This document shows, piece by piece, positions 40,106 through 52,444 of a stretch of 64,000 bases of DNA. The stretch comes from Acanthopleura granulata. Lineage: Eukaryota > Mollusca > Polyplacophora > Chitonida > Chitonidae. The stretch is taken from positions 5,786,081-5,850,080 of the forward strand of contig JABBOT010000005.1 in the NCBI GenBank assembly GCA_016165875.1, in the 5' to 3' direction. Position 1 is the stretch's first letter. Each line of letters opens with the position of its first letter. The notes under the pieces are model-generated. The model did no database searches and was not told the origin of the DNA. It saw only the letters and a list, made by a program, of their open reading frames with translations. The position numbers and the translations under genes are program-made.

Positions 40106-40159
40106 AAGGACTGGCACGTGGTGAACTGCTAACCCGTGAACTGCAAGTCAACTTCACAC

Positions 40160-43100
40160 ACGTGTTTTCCCGAGGTTATTGACGTACCACAATGCAAAAT
40201 TCTCATGTGCGTTTTTGTGCAGTCTCCAAAACATTTATGAAGCCCAGAGAAAATATTCGCCAAAATTAAACCAAGAGATAGGTTGGCAAGAAATAAGTAA
40301 ATATCATAACTCTTGAAATAGCTGACCTACCGCAATGCAAATCCCTCTTCCACATGTGACTCTCAGGTCGACTGTACATCAGGATAAAAAACGTAGAATA
40401 TTGCATAGGTGATGCGTTTGAAAAATAGACTTAGGGAATGACCGACGGACAGACTGACGGACAATACTATATTATCTGGGAGGCTATTGTGTGCCGGGCA
40501 TAATAGGGGAATCCTCAATCAAACCCTTGCGTTCATGCGCTGACACGTCTTGTTGGCTAAAGGGGCCATACGCAGTGGATATGCATCCTGTTGTAACGGA
40601 TGTTCTGTGTAAATATTGCACACACATTGCAAATGAAGCCACTTGAAGCTCAATCCATCTTTTAATAGCCTCAAATTGCCCATAGATGGCAGAATCGTCC
40701 CAACGCTATTTATACCTGAAAACACAACAACGTACATATAACCCTAAACTTTACGTAAGTAGAGATAAAACACGGAAAAATATTCAAATCTCAACCAAAC
40801 GACGTTCGTTCGAAGGGTGACACTTCCAGATTTACGTGGGTGTATGAATCGGCCAACCGACGTGCTTGGATACACGAAGCCCGAAACTGAACGTCAAGCT
40901 TGATTTCTCAGCCATGAAAGCCGCTGGAACCACCATATTTCTACTATCGACCAAGTAACTTGTTCTTTTTATAACACGTTTATAAACACTTCAATCATAG
41001 ATGCACGAATGTCAGTTTATATTGCGGGCATGACTGAAATCGTCACAAAGATAAAAGCTTCACCCTGATTGGTCGCACACGATGCTTTTTCCCTGTCACC
41101 TGATTTCAGTGTTACCGTATTTTCCCGTCGAAACAGAAAAACTTTGGGTTTAGACTTAATGTAGCCGAGAGAAAGTATGTATGTTTGCCAATTCATACAG
41201 CAACATAAAGCTAGATATGTCAGTTTTGAACGAACGTAGTTTGGTTGATATTAGAATATTTCTCGGTGTTTTATGTCCAGTTATGTAAAATTAGGGCGTA
41301 TGTCCCCCTCATTGCACCCGTATACCTTTATATTAGGTATAAGTATATATATGATACATTGTACTGTATACTCTCCTTCACCAAGTATCACAGTAAAATA
41401 TTGCCTCGTTTGGTACTTGATAGCACTTTGCATACCATGGATAGTATATAAATTAGGACCCTTGTAACCCAGACAAGCCTAAATAGGCTTACATCTTAAT
41501 ATCTGAACCGGCTACGTGTGGTTATACGTCACGTAATTCTGCTTGGCCACTCTGATCCCTTCAAGGTTAAACCCATTTTTAAAATTATAACTTGATAAAT
41601 TGGCCGACATGTCGAAATGCAATAGCAGTTAGTCCTAACCTTACAAGCAATTAATTACTACACTATTATAAAACAACAATAACTATCCATTTCCACGAGA
41701 AAAGAGGTACAAACCAGGGACAGCGCGGGTTAGTCGTGCGCACTACCACCCAGTGATATATGTGAGTTAGCTGACGTTGTAGAACTAGTTATTTCCGAGT
41801 CTACCGATCAGACGAGTGTATAAAACATGGGCCAGACAACGTGTAAACAAACCTATGAGGCTTCATTTGTGACACTCTCGCCCTATATACACAAATAGCG
41901 ATGACTGAACTGAATGAGTGGACGATTGTGTACCTGTAGCAACGCAGCTTTGGGGTGTTTATTCATTGATTAATTGATTGATTAAATGCTTGATTGAGTG
42001 GTCCAGTAATCGACCGATATTCGTTCATTCTCTATTGGGTGAGATCTAGTTTATATATGGACATATATGGAAGAACAGAACTTTTAAATTTGAAGGAAAG
42101 CGTCCACCTTTGTCCCGCAAATGGTCAAGAAGGTATGCCATGTTCAGTGAAATATGCAAATGACATCTACAGACATCACGGGTGAAGTCTTTTTAATGAA
42201 GTTGCTTTCGTGCGTCTATATCGATAGAGAAACCTTACCCTTCGCTTTCAGGATTTATCATAATTTTCGTTATCATCTCGGTTGCTTTACCAATTTCGTG
42301 TTCAAGTAAACTTGTTGACAATGTACATTGCAGCACACATTGTGACATAGTTAATAATATGGTAACTTACTGTTATCAAAGAAAAGATTTTCATACATTA
42401 TGAAAATGTTACTGTTGTATATTGTGTGTAATAGATTGACTTTAAAATTTTAAACTGAAAGATTTCAACAGCACCTTTCGTCCCAAAGGCCTTCTTTTTT
42501 GTATGCGCTAATAGTTTTGACAAGCTAAATAATACTCATGAATACAACTTCGCTGGAACAAACTGGAACATTTTAATGAATCAAAATGCAAACCTCTCCA
42601 GAAGAAAGGAGGAATCATATATACATGTTCATTGCTCTCGTGACAAGTGCTTGGAACATCATCAAGATGTTCTAACCAAGCATGTACAATTCACTGGCTG
42701 TAAGCTTCCTGGTCATTCATGGTGTGATATACAAATCTGTTTGGACCCGCGATAAAAATGACCACAACTTACGCAACGCATGGTGTAGGTCTACGCACGA
42801 TGCATTTATAGTAAATGGGTCAGGTCATTCATAAAGTACATGTCTATGTCTGGGTACCGGTACTAGGCGATACAAAAGACTGTAGCATGGAGAGTAGATC
42901 TAGAACAGCCACGACGATGTGATAGTTGGCAATCTCTAGTCAGTAGTTAAGCTCTAGTTTTAAGCTTAAGCAGATTTGGATTAAACAAATTCAGGAATGT
43001 ATGTTAAACCTGTAGTTACCGTGAATCTTGGCCTTGACATACTGAACGAAGTTGTTGCGTGGTAAACTATATAAAAATCGCTTTTATACTCAAGCCTATA

Positions 43101-43300
43101 ACCAAAAACCATGTTTTGTTAAGCTTTTAACGTTAAGATAATGTTAAGCCATTTGCTGTCCTTACAATGAAGATATATGTTTTTAAATTTTGTTATGATT
43201 TCCGAAATCTGTATTTCAAACAGTTCAGATAAGCGTGTTTAGGTTTGTCACCTAAAGGTCACTTGGGAAGCTCTTCAGATCCCGTTAACACTAGTACAGA
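40160..43300. other. Intergenic, no recognised gene
   Basis: AT-rich with frames under 75 codons and no domain. A GACGGACAGACTGACGGACA stretch at about 40443-40462 is simple-sequence-like. Confidence 0.35.
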
Positions 43301-43311
43301 TCTATGTGCTG

Positions 43312-43500
43312 CTTCTGAGGAAGTGTCCCAATCTGATGAAGTGTCCCAATCTGATGAGGCGTCCCAATCTGAATAAGTGTCCCAATCTGATGAAGTGTCC
43401 CAATCTGATGAGGCGTCCCAATCTGAATAAGTGTCCCAGTATGATGAAGTGTCCCAATATGTTGAGATGTCCCAGTCTGATGAAGTGTCCCAGTTTGACG
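43312..43500. repeat. 18-bp minisatellite, about 10 copies, with 54-bp higher-order unit
   Basis: Units of TCCCAATCTGATGAAGTG recur every 18 bp. Units 1-3 (endings GATGAA, GATGAG, GAATAA) repeat exactly as units 4-6, so the last expansion involved a 54-bp trimer. Because 18 is divisible by 3, three frames remain open (plus 43306-43518, minus 43259-43528 and 43302-43544). I treat these as by-products. Confidence 0.9.
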
Positions 43501-43519
43501 AAAATTCCGAACGTCTGAA

Positions 43520-45480
43520 CCCTTTCAATGATGTGACATCCCACTAAAACGAATTCTAGACATATGCTAAAGGCAGCAATGCGATTCTACCATCCACTTT
43601 ATACACAAAGAAATAATAAGCAGCCATACAAATTCAAGGCTTTCTGGACGATGATGGTCGCTCTTATCTCAACGATAGTGATAGAGATCGCTGAGGAAAT
43701 ACTGTCCATATTAGATGCTGCTAGATATATCTGTTGTAGTGATGTGTTATATATTTGTTAGTAACATGATGTCATTGGTAAGTTATGTTTAAATAAATGG
43801 TCTAAAATCTTACTGGCCTTGAGGTACCTGATAGGCGCAGATCGGCATACCGACCTAGGGCTCTATCTCAGTGGACAGAATTTTCTTCCCTAATGTGCAC
43901 AAGAAGTTAAACAGCAATGCCATCACAAACATGGGTTTTAACAACTAATTATATATAGTTGAGAACAAAAACGACGATATCGCTATCATGACCTTGTGCC
44001 AAAGGAGTATTTCTGTATTCAGCTGGGCCCGTTTTTCTCGAAGAGGTCAACGCTGCGTCAAGCGTAACTACCATGTCCACGTATCTCTGGAGTGTGAACT
44101 GTTATGACAGTTAGATTTGGCATATCCTTGATTATAGCCTTGAATATAAAAGCGATTTTTATATAGTTTACCTGACAACAGCTATATCCTGTGTGTAAAA
44201 TGGACACCTAGGTTTGATAATTTAAAACAATTGTAAGTCATGGAAAAAAAATCCCTTGGATAAGTCAGAATTTTGGTATGGTAACCCATTTTAAGTTAAG
44301 ACTAAGCCTGGCTTAAGTCTACAATAGCTTCATTACTCTGGGACCACATTACCTATGCCATCTCCTCTGATGGATGAACAACCTTCATTGTCCTGCGCAG
44401 AGAACGGTAGAGATGGCGGTCACGTGACAACCCGGGTTTTGTCCACCAACAACATGAAAGTTTCATTTTAGCAAATTTGGAACAGCATTTTTCGAAATAA
44501 GACTATAGATATCTTACTGATTTCGAAAACTATCAGTTTGTACTTAGAGGGGTGGCCCACAAGTTGATCGAAGTCTTAAAATACGTCCGAAACTTTCAAT
44601 CGCAAGGACCTTCCGGGGGTTGGATTTCTAACCAGGCCATGGACAGTGTATTGGGAGATTTCCCGCTCTCACGGCTTGCGGTCCTCGACATTCCTGTGGC
44701 CGTTCACGCAACCCAATATTCGTTCCAGACCATTTGTCTTCCAAAAATATGGTTTGCATGTCTGTACGCGACAACATCTGTGCATATCTGTACGTGACAA
44801 CATCTGTGCATATCTGCAGTGTATTTGGGGCACTCCAATATCTTCCACCCAATAAATCGGCCTCCATCATACAAGTGAAAACATTCTTCAGTATGGGCTT
44901 AAACAACAATCAAATAAACTGTTCATATTCTCCACATACCAGGTTGTGAGATGTTTTAGTCCAAAGCTGTTTTTCAAGCAATATCGTGGGTATCCCGGCA
45001 AATCCAAAAGTGGGATGTCAGCGTTAGCATTTGTGACGAACTCGTGGTGACAGTCGACAGGTATGTAACTTGTAAAGGCGGCAGTGACAAGAGCCATGTG
45101 AGATTCAGCTGATCGTTGCACGTGTCATGCATCCGCGCTCGCAGAAAAGCGCGACGGATACAATATGTATGCCGACCTCGTTTGTTTGTTTCATATCGGT
45201 TTCAGTCCATTTTCAACACGATTTCCGCAATATCACGATGCTGACCGATAATTTAGTAAGCAACAAAGCTGTCACACCCAACCTATATTGTATCACTATT
45301 TGACCCATAAAGTTACACAGACGACCGATAATATTAACACTTTTCCAACCCATAATGTGGTAGGCTAACGTCTTTTCTGACTGATGCCGTAGTATTTTTT
45401 ATATAGTAATACACATTAAAGTTTTTAACAATGTCCATTGGTTATTGCAGTATGAGTAGTTGTTACACTATCTGGCGCAA
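43520..45480. other. Intergenic, no recognised gene
   Basis: Overlapping frames on both strands at 44552-44949 are not recognised. A direct duplication, CAACATCTGTGCATATCTG, is repeated in tandem at about 44771-44815 and explains part of the overlap. Confidence 0.35.
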
Positions 45481-45488
45481 TATGCCTT

Positions 45489-45757
45489 ATGTTTAGTGCT
45501 GTCTCACTGAAACCTCATGCCGAAGACACTCAACACGACGTCTGTATAGTGCTGCTTCACTGAAGCCCCATGCCGAAGACAATCAACACGACGTCTGTAT
45601 AGTGCTGCTTCACTGAAACCCCATGCCGAAGACAATCAACACGACGTATGTTTAGTGTTGTCTCACTGAAACCCCATGTCGAAGACAATCAACACGACGT
45701 ATGTTTAGTGCTATCCCACTAAAACTTCATGCCGAGGACACTCAACACGACACGCAG
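45489..45757. repeat. 53-bp minisatellite, about 5 copies
   Basis: Units share TAGTGCTGCTTCACTGAAAC, CCCATGCCGAAGACA and CAACACGACGT. Spacing is about 53 bp. The second and third units are nearly identical and the outer ones are more diverged. The unit length is not a multiple of three and no long frame results. Confidence 0.9.
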
Positions 45758-46261
45758 ACACATTATGTTGACACCTGGCTGACAAGTACTTGATTCATTC
45801 CTCTTATCCTACATGACAAGAAATGTAGTACCAAGATTACCGATGCTAAAATCTAGGGTACGACCATCATCTTCCTTCATTCTCGTTCCACCGTTTGACA
45901 GGCAGACCATCTCCGCTGCGCAGCCAGTCGGAGATTCGTTTACGAAACTATAAATGGCCTGAAGAGAGGAAGGATAATAGCTAATGTCATTCGTGAAAAA
46001 TAACTTCCGTCTAACGAATCATTGTGTGGTTGCTAGTTGACAGCTGCTAGTAATTACAATGGTGTCACCTGTTTGTCCTCTGAAGACATCGGAAAGCTGA
46101 GAAGCTGAAATTTGAGTTCATTCCATTCCTCATTTGTCAAGACTGAGTTTGCCACTTCACACACAGATTCTGCCGGGGAACGGATTCCACCCAGCGTTTT
46201 TGTTTTAAAACCTCAATGTATGATAAATTTATTGTCACCATCCCAGAAGTCGAAATTATGA

Positions 46262-46522
46262 CGGGCCCTTGCTGAGATGGTTAAAGCTCTAGCACGCTGC
46301 GACGTTGAGACCCTTCACAGATGATCGACGTCGCGGGCTCCAATCCATCCCTGGCTACTCCGACTGTTTGTTTAAGTCAAGAAGATGGTCGGTTACCTGA
46401 CGAAGGACGGTGGTTTACTCAGAGGACTCCGATTCCCTGTATGCCCCAACCTTACCACCGCCAAATAAGTGAAGAAATCCTGAATACGGCGCTCAACAAT
46501 AACTTGAATAAAATAAACAGAT
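46262..46522 (+). mobile_element. SINE of a second family (different head)
   Basis: Starts CGGGCCCTTGCTGAGATGGT with a tRNA-like but degenerate A box, then a body with AAGATGGTCGGTTACCTGA and CGGTGGTTTACTCAG, and a tail with AAATAAGTGAAGAAATCCTG and AATAAAATAAACAG. The head and body differ from the 20495 copy, while the tail region resembles the same TATAAGTGAAATATTC family ending. An active relative probably shares the same LINE partner (inference). Confidence 0.55.
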
Positions 46523-46594
46523 CAAACTGGGATACATTTACCTTACGTAGCACTTTAATATCAGGTTTCCAAAATTCAGTCCGGGATCCGTGCG

Positions 46595-46810
46595 AATATG
46601 ACCGAGGTGCCTCTCACCAATGTAGTCACTGTGAGTTCAAGCTACCCTCACGCTGGATTCCTCTCGGGTCGTACGTAGGAAGGTCCGCCAACAACTTGCT
46701 GATGGTCTTTGGTTTCCATCGGGCTCTACCCGGTTTCCTCCCACCATAATGCTGCCCGCCGATATATAAGTGAAATATTCTTGAGTATCAATCAAACAAA
46801 TAAATAAATA
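46595..46810 (+). mobile_element. SINE lacking part of its head
   Basis: Matches the reference SINE from about the B box (GTGAGTTCAAGC, 46631-46642) through GGAAGGTCCGCCAACAACTT, GGGCTCTACCCGGTTTCCTC and ATATAAGTGAAATATTCTTG to a short (AAAT)n tail. The A-box half is lost or unrecognisable. Confidence 0.8.
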
Positions 46811-46854
46811 TTGCTCAAACCTGCCTTTGCCATGAGGATTTGTGAGTCATCTGG

Positions 46855-47122
46855 TTATTTATTTATTTCTTTGATTGGTGGTTTACGCTGTACTCAAGAA
46901 TATTTCACTTATATGACGGTGGCCAGCATTCTGGTAGGAGGGAACCGGGCAGAGCCTGGAGGAAACCCATGACCATCCGCGGGTTGCTGGCAGACCTTCC
47001 AACGCTTGGACGGAGAGAAAGCCAGCAAGAGCTGAACTCACAGCGACTGCATTTTTGGAAGGCTTCTGGGTAATTACGCTGCGGTAGCGCGCTAAACAAC
47101 TGAGCCAATACAGGAGAACAAT
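46855..47122 (-). mobile_element. Near full-length SINE, tail-to-tail with its neighbour
   Basis: Complement of the reference: (TTTA)n, TTGATTGGTGGTTTACGC, CGGTGGCCAGCATTCTGGTA, CCGGGCAGAGCC, then the head complement GGTAGCGCGCTAAACAACTG. Its tail lies about 45 bp from the tail of the plus-strand copy at 46595-46810, so the two form a large imperfect inverted repeat. Confidence 0.85.
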
Positions 47123-47830
47123 GGCAAACTCAACTTTGACTCCGGTAGCCATTTCACGGCAAAGCTAGCCCCAGGAAGTCGACATCTGGTTTGCCAACAT
47201 CTGGAAGATCATTAGGTTCGAATTCCACCATTTCTGTTGCGAGTTGAGAATGAACACACTCATTCATAAACCCTAATAATTGATTCCTTCGTTTCATTTG
47301 TTTTAATGGGTTTAACAGTCTTGAACTACAACGTTAAACATGTCAGAGCAATACATAAATAAATTACCGATCGATTTAAGGGAGCTACTGTCACAACGTC
47401 CCAACGAAAAAAAGTCACGTTTAGTAACTAAAATAATCTGCAGCCAGGGAAATGATACTGTATTAATAACATTACAGATTTTAAAAGAAAATATTAAAAG
47501 TTAAAAATTCTGGGATAACAAGCATTAAACTTAAAATAAGAAAACATTTCTAATGGAACGATAAGGTATAAACAGCAGTGTTTGTAAACAAAACTAGGGA
47601 ATTGACAGTTATGATCAGTGACTATGCCACTGAGAAAACAAAACATACAATCCTCAAAACAGGGCAACACAGACACAAGAAAACATCCTAATTGTTATCC
47701 TAATTTAACAGGATTTCTTAAAAATATACATGTAAATATACTGCAATATGTTTCGAAATAAACTCATGGGAATATTAAAAAAGCTCGAAACTGACTTTTT
47801 CATTTAAAATCTTATTCTACATTATATTTT
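47123..47830. other. Intergenic, no recognised gene
   Basis: AT-rich sequence with no recognised element and one unrecognised 60-codon frame on the minus strand. Confidence 0.35.
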
Positions 47831-47837
47831 ATGAAAA

Positions 47838-48112
47838 AATGGTCGAAAACACCATTATGTCCAGTGAATGTAAATAATACAAATGTATCCATGTACTGGG
47901 TACATTAATTAGGACTGAGAACAGATATAAAAATTGTCGAAAACACCATTATGTCCAGTAAATGTAAATAATACAAATGTATCCATGTATTGAGTACATT
48001 ACCTAGAACTGAGAATAGATATGAAAAATTGTCGAAAACACCATTATGTCCAGTAAATGTAAATAATACAAATGTATCCAAATTGAGTACATTAATTAGA
48101 ACTGAGAATAGA
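47838..48112. repeat. About 96-bp tandem repeat, 3 copies
   Basis: TCGAAAACACCATTATGTCC, AATGTAAATAATACAAATG and AACTGAGAATAGATAT recur three times with few changes. The third copy has lost a few bases in the ATCCATGT segment. An 83-codon minus-strand frame (47905-48156) runs through it and is a by-product. Confidence 0.9.
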
Positions 48113-48114
48113 TA

Positions 48115-49300
48115 ACTAACATCTACTGAAAAATCAAATACTCTTACGAGTATCATTTAATTTAAGTAGAACTTACAGAACGTATTACTTATTAGTTAAA
48201 TATACAAAGAATTATACTCCAGACAACAGCTGCACAATTACGATGGAAATCTAGACAGGACTGAAGCCTCTTAACAAGAGCCTGCTATGTAATCACCTAA
48301 CCAGGTGCCAGGTTTTACAGCAGTTGTCACCATGAAAAACACCAAAACAAGACTGATATGTCGGACATCACAGATTGCTGTTATCATGTGGACCTTCTTA
48401 CAGTTGAACCGGATTATTGTAAATTTTTCTTATTTACAGGTACATACATGAATGTTTAACGAGATAGATAAAATAAAACTGTTATTGTTTGTATGTTGCA
48501 TACTGAGAGGCTGGTTTAGTGACACGGATAAACATAATACTTGTACAAGTCGATCAGCATAAACCTTTGCAGCTGTCAGATTCCAAATACAAATATCCAT
48601 GAGGGTAAAATTACCAACACAATTTGGTACAAATGAAACTACCAGAAAAATGTCATGTAAAATGTAAACTATCATCTCAAAGTTGTACGTTTTTAATCGA
48701 CCAAAATTCCGTTGCTAGGCTCAGCTCTGAAATGGAGGTCAGACATTCCAGGGGCAATCACACATTCCTGAGTACTTGCCATAAATAACATGAACACCTT
48801 ATAAAAACACAAATAAAAGCACTTTTATCATTTCAAATCATCGGGAAAATATGAAAAATCTTCTTGCAGTGATATACATAATCTGAGAAGATACTTCATT
48901 CTGTGGACTTTTACAGCAATAATAGATCAACAGCTGATGGGCTTGTCAATGTCACGAAGCCAAAGCTACGTGTGCATGTACATCAATATACAAACTGTCA
49001 AAAATTACTAATAAATAACAATCATCCATTCGTAATTAACACTAAATCTGACGGACAAGTTGTATCACGTTGTTTTTCCAATCTATAAATTTATCTTTAA
49101 GTACAATATGTCACTAATATGTTTTTCAGGACAAGCATCCACAGCATATACATCAATGTAGAGATCCAACACCACTGACGTACATGATGCACCAGATAGC
49201 AGTCGTACATGCACATCATATCACCCAAGTCTTCGGGGAAACCTCAGGGCTGCAAGAGCATTTCATCCACTGACAGTAGCAACCCAAACAGGGCTTACCC
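48115..49300. other. Intergenic, no recognised gene
   Basis: AT-rich. Unrecognised short frames at 48430-48675 (minus) and 48903-49088 (plus). Confidence 0.35.
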
Positions 49301-49309
49301 TGACATGTC

Positions 49310-49870
49310 AATAGCTAGCTACTAGGTAGGCTAGCTTCTGGACCTAGTAGCTAGCTAGGTCACCAAAACCTGGCCACCAGGACATCAACAGCTAAGCACC
49401 AGGTGACTAATAGCCAGCTACTAGGTCACCAATAGCTAACCAAAAGGTGACCAACACCTAGCCACTACACTGTAGGTCTTCAAAACCAAGCCACTAGGAC
49501 ATTAATAGTTAGCCACTAGCCAGAGCAGCGGGGACCTACTGGCCTTCTACAGGCTCAGTGAAGGTAAATCCCTGGCTAACCAGTATGACGTTATGGGGCA
49601 TTCCACTGGCTGACCAATGGGAAGGTACTGACCTTGAACAGGCTCACTAAAGGCAAATTCCTGACGGAACAGTGGTACTACCTACCAGTATTCAACAAGC
49701 ACACTGAAGGGAAATCCCTGGCTGACCAGTGGGGATATACTGGCATTCTACAGGCTCACTAAATACACATCCCTGTCTGATCAGTGGGAGGGTACTGGCA
49801 TTCTAGAGGCTCAATAAAGACAAATTCTGGCAGAATATTGGGCAGATACCGGCATTTTACCAGAGAAGTG
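49310..49870. repeat. Two adjoining degenerate minisatellites
   Basis: 49310-49530 has loose units of about 22 bp with TAGCTAGCTACTAGGT, GGTCACCAA and AGCCACTAG words. 49545-49870 has units of about 55-60 bp with GGCTCACTAAAG, ATCCCTGGCTGACCAGTGGG and TACTGGCATTCTA, about 5 copies. They lie some 2.5 kb beyond the anoctamin stop codon. No coding role is seen. Confidence 0.7.
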
Positions 49871-51120
49871 CAGCCTGCTGTGCACTGCTGCTCTGCTTAA
49901 ATGTAAAGTGAGGGAAGGTGGCACATCACAAATATGTATATCCATGCTGTAAAATTTGCAAAAAATGCCCAAAAGGTAAATGGGTGCAAGGGCACACTAT
50001 AAGATAATTTGCACAGACTCCACCATTCGGTTGTCATCAAGATTCTATCTTTTCCATGCAAAATATATGGTGCCTTCCAGTGGAAAATTCATTAGCCTGC
50101 ATGAACCAATATGACCTAATACCTTCTTTAATATCCACTAAGAAGAGACATACATAGGTAATAACATCTGTGTGTAAATATATGATAATGCTAAAAAAAT
50201 AAATACTTTCAAGTTCTGAATAAAAAGACTTGGACATATGTGTTAACATGGATTTCACATCCTAAATGACAGTTTCTCTATAACTCTGATGAATGTCCAT
50301 CTGGGAACTTGTTCTTTACTCCCTCATATGTGGTCCCATCTTTGCCATAGCTCAACCTCAAACTGAAACAGTCATAATAAGGTCACATGTCATAAATGAG
50401 TTTCAACTGTCAATCATTTGATTCATTTACTGACTAACACACACACCCATACACAAAAAAAAACACACACAAGACAACCATTAAAATTCTTCAACCATTA
50501 GAACATGGAATAAGTTGGTAGATTGTATGTTTAAAATCTTGAGAGAATATGATGCACGTTTGTACCTAATGTACTGAATACAAACTGTGATTTACATGAT
50601 CAATGACATGATACCTCTCATGGGATATATCATAAAGCAATCCGCATGCAGATTCACGTATCTTCTGCCAACTGTTAAACGGCCAACCTGCCATCAACTG
50701 TAGATAGTTGCATTCTAAATATTTTTGCATTTTAAATATACATTCCAGTGGAAAATTTGTTTGATATGTTAGCTTCAAGAATGTACATATATATTTGTCT
50801 AAGAGTAATAAAAATGAATAACATGCAGTGAGAACAAACGAAAACTGAAAGAAGGAGATTTTAACACATGCAATGCACAATTATCAACTCAAAACAAGAC
50901 AAAACGTGCAAGGGCAGCTCAAAAACAAACAACATATAATATCCTATTATGCACATATGTACTCAAATGGGTTTCTTCAGTAGGGACAGGAGCATAGAAA
51001 TGTCACTGTTAATTTGTTTCTGGTAGCACTGCTTACGTGTGGTCAAAGTCAAGATATATACATGTACATCTACATCTGCGTAGGTAGCTGAAAAGTGCTG
51101 TGCAATGGCTGTTCAATTAA
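49871..51120. other. Intergenic stretch beyond the anoctamin 3' end
   Basis: AT-rich with a CACACA-rich stretch at about 50436-50471. A 104-codon minus-strand frame at 50566-50880 is not recognised. Confidence 0.35.
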
Positions 51121-51125
51121 GTCAA

Positions 51126-51214
51126 GTCGTCGGTTTCCGTCCACCAAAATGCCGGCGGCTGTCGTATAAGTAAAATATTGATGAGTACAGCGTAAACCCC
51201 AATGAAATAAATAG
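51126..51214 (+). mobile_element. SINE 3' fragment
   Basis: GTCGGTTTCCGTCCACCAAA, ATGCCGGCGGCTGTCGTATA and AGTAAAATATTGATGAGTAC match the 3' third of the reference SINE, ending AATGAAATAAATAG. The rest of the element is absent. Confidence 0.8.
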
Positions 51215-51491
51215 CTGAAAGTTTGCCTTGTAACTTCACAACAAGAGGTGACATAGGCTATTCCTCTGGCACCAGACCACTGCAAACCTTTCGATAACAC
51301 TTTAAAAAACAATGGCGGCACTGTAACCGAAACAGTTCATGCAAATATATACTCAGATGGTTGTAAACAAATTTTATGTAACCTGTTGGAAGTAGTACAA
51401 GGAGATTTGTTGAAATGTTCTCAGCCAAACCACACTAATAATCATATTAAATATAACACCAATCATAATACCACATACCACATCTTGATAA

Positions 51492-51497
51492 TTTATT
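51492..51497 (-). terminator. Candidate anoctamin poly(A) signal
   Basis: The plus strand reads TTTATT, that is AATAAA on the minus strand. It is the first such word I find after the stop codon at 52329, which would give a 3' UTR of about 830 bases. About 12 bases beyond it the minus strand reads GATGTGGTATGTGG, a G/T-rich downstream element. Confidence 0.4.
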
Positions 51498-51694
51498 TTG
51501 CCAGAAACTGGAGAACAGCTCAGATTGCTGAGGACTTCTTCATGTACATCTGCAGGTAGCTTCACACTTTTAAAATACATATTATATGTTGCCAGTGTAA
51601 AATTATGTCTTCTTGGGACTTCTTGGGAATAGCACTAACACCTGATTATTTGCCTATTAGATAGGCGTTTAAAAAACATGTTCAGCAATGATCA

Positions 51695-51765
51695 GTTTAT
51701 ATGACAGCAGCCAGGCTTATGAGTGGGGGAAACCACAGTGCAGCCTGCATTAGTAATTTGCATGG
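51695..51765 (-). mobile_element. Possible small SINE remnant
   Basis: TTATATGACAGCAGCCAGGC followed by TTATGAGTGGGGGAAACC resembles the SINE body in reverse orientation. It has no tail or head, so the call is tentative. Confidence 0.4.
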
Positions 51766-51899
51766 GGTGAGTATGTCGGACTACCTATTGTTCATGTAAA
51801 AGAATGGATAAATTACACGAAAGTACATGGTTCACTGTGCAGCATGTCCACTGATCACTACAGCAATACTACATCCAACAAAGAGTACTTGGCTAATAG

Positions 51900-52140
51900 A
51901 ACACTAGAAGTGCACTGAAAGTGAGCAAGTGGCAAGCTAGAGGTAGGCTTAAGGCAACTTGAAGGAAGGCTTGAGGCAGGCTTCAGGCAAGTTAGAGCCA
52001 GGCTGGAGGCAAGGTGAAGGCAGGCTTGAGGCAAGCTAGGGGAAGCCTTGAGGCAAGCTAGAGCCAGATTAGAGGCAAGGTAGAGGCAGGCTTGATGCAA
52101 GCTACAGGCAGGCTTGAGGCAAGCTACATGCATGCCAGGG
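51900..52140. repeat. 11/22-bp minisatellite in the anoctamin 3' UTR region
   Basis: GAGGCAAGCTAGAGGCAGGC-like units repeat with period about 11-22 bp. It begins about 190 bases past the stop codon and, if the poly(A) signal at 51492 is right, lies in the transcript. The minus-strand frame 51858-52208 reads a repeated Ala-Cys-Leu-Lys-Pro pattern from it and is treated as a by-product. Confidence 0.8.
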
Positions 52141-52328
52141 AGCACCACACCAGGGATAGTGAGCCTTAACTCAAAATACAACACAAAAGCCAACACATGG
52201 ATTTCCAAGTCGGAACATTGCTCATATTCACACCATAACCAATTACCTCAGACACAGAACAAGCACAAGCAGAAATACTACCATTCCATGCACACCAGGG
52301 ACGCTGTGTGAGCTCTACTGACTGAGGG

Positions 52329-52444
52329 CTATGCCTGACTGTCATCAAGCTGTGAAGGGTGCCAGTACCTCGCTTGATTGTTCACTGTTTCGTCATCATC
52401 ACGGGGCAGCCTGTACGGGGAAGGTGAACTAGGGGTGTAGATGG
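52329..52444 (-). CDS. Anoctamin terminal coding exon (residues 326-362 and stop)
   Basis: Acceptor GGTCCGCAG/CCATC gives the phase that stays open to the TAG at 52331-52329. Encodes a Ser/Pro start (TPSSPSPYRLP) and ends YWHPSQLDDSQA. A nearer AG at CCCCTAG would meet an early stop, so the upstream acceptor was chosen. Confidence 0.72.

Noticed and set aside
51858..52208. Minus-strand Ala/Cys/Leu/Pro repeat frame
   Set aside because: Generated by the 11/22-bp repeat beyond the anoctamin stop codon and not in the spliced coding frame.
52398..52437. Nearer acceptor (CCCCTAG) for the last anoctamin exon
   Set aside because: It would place the exon in a frame that reaches a TGA after about 16 codons. 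The acceptor at 52445 gives matching phase and a longer open end, although RNA is needed to be certain.
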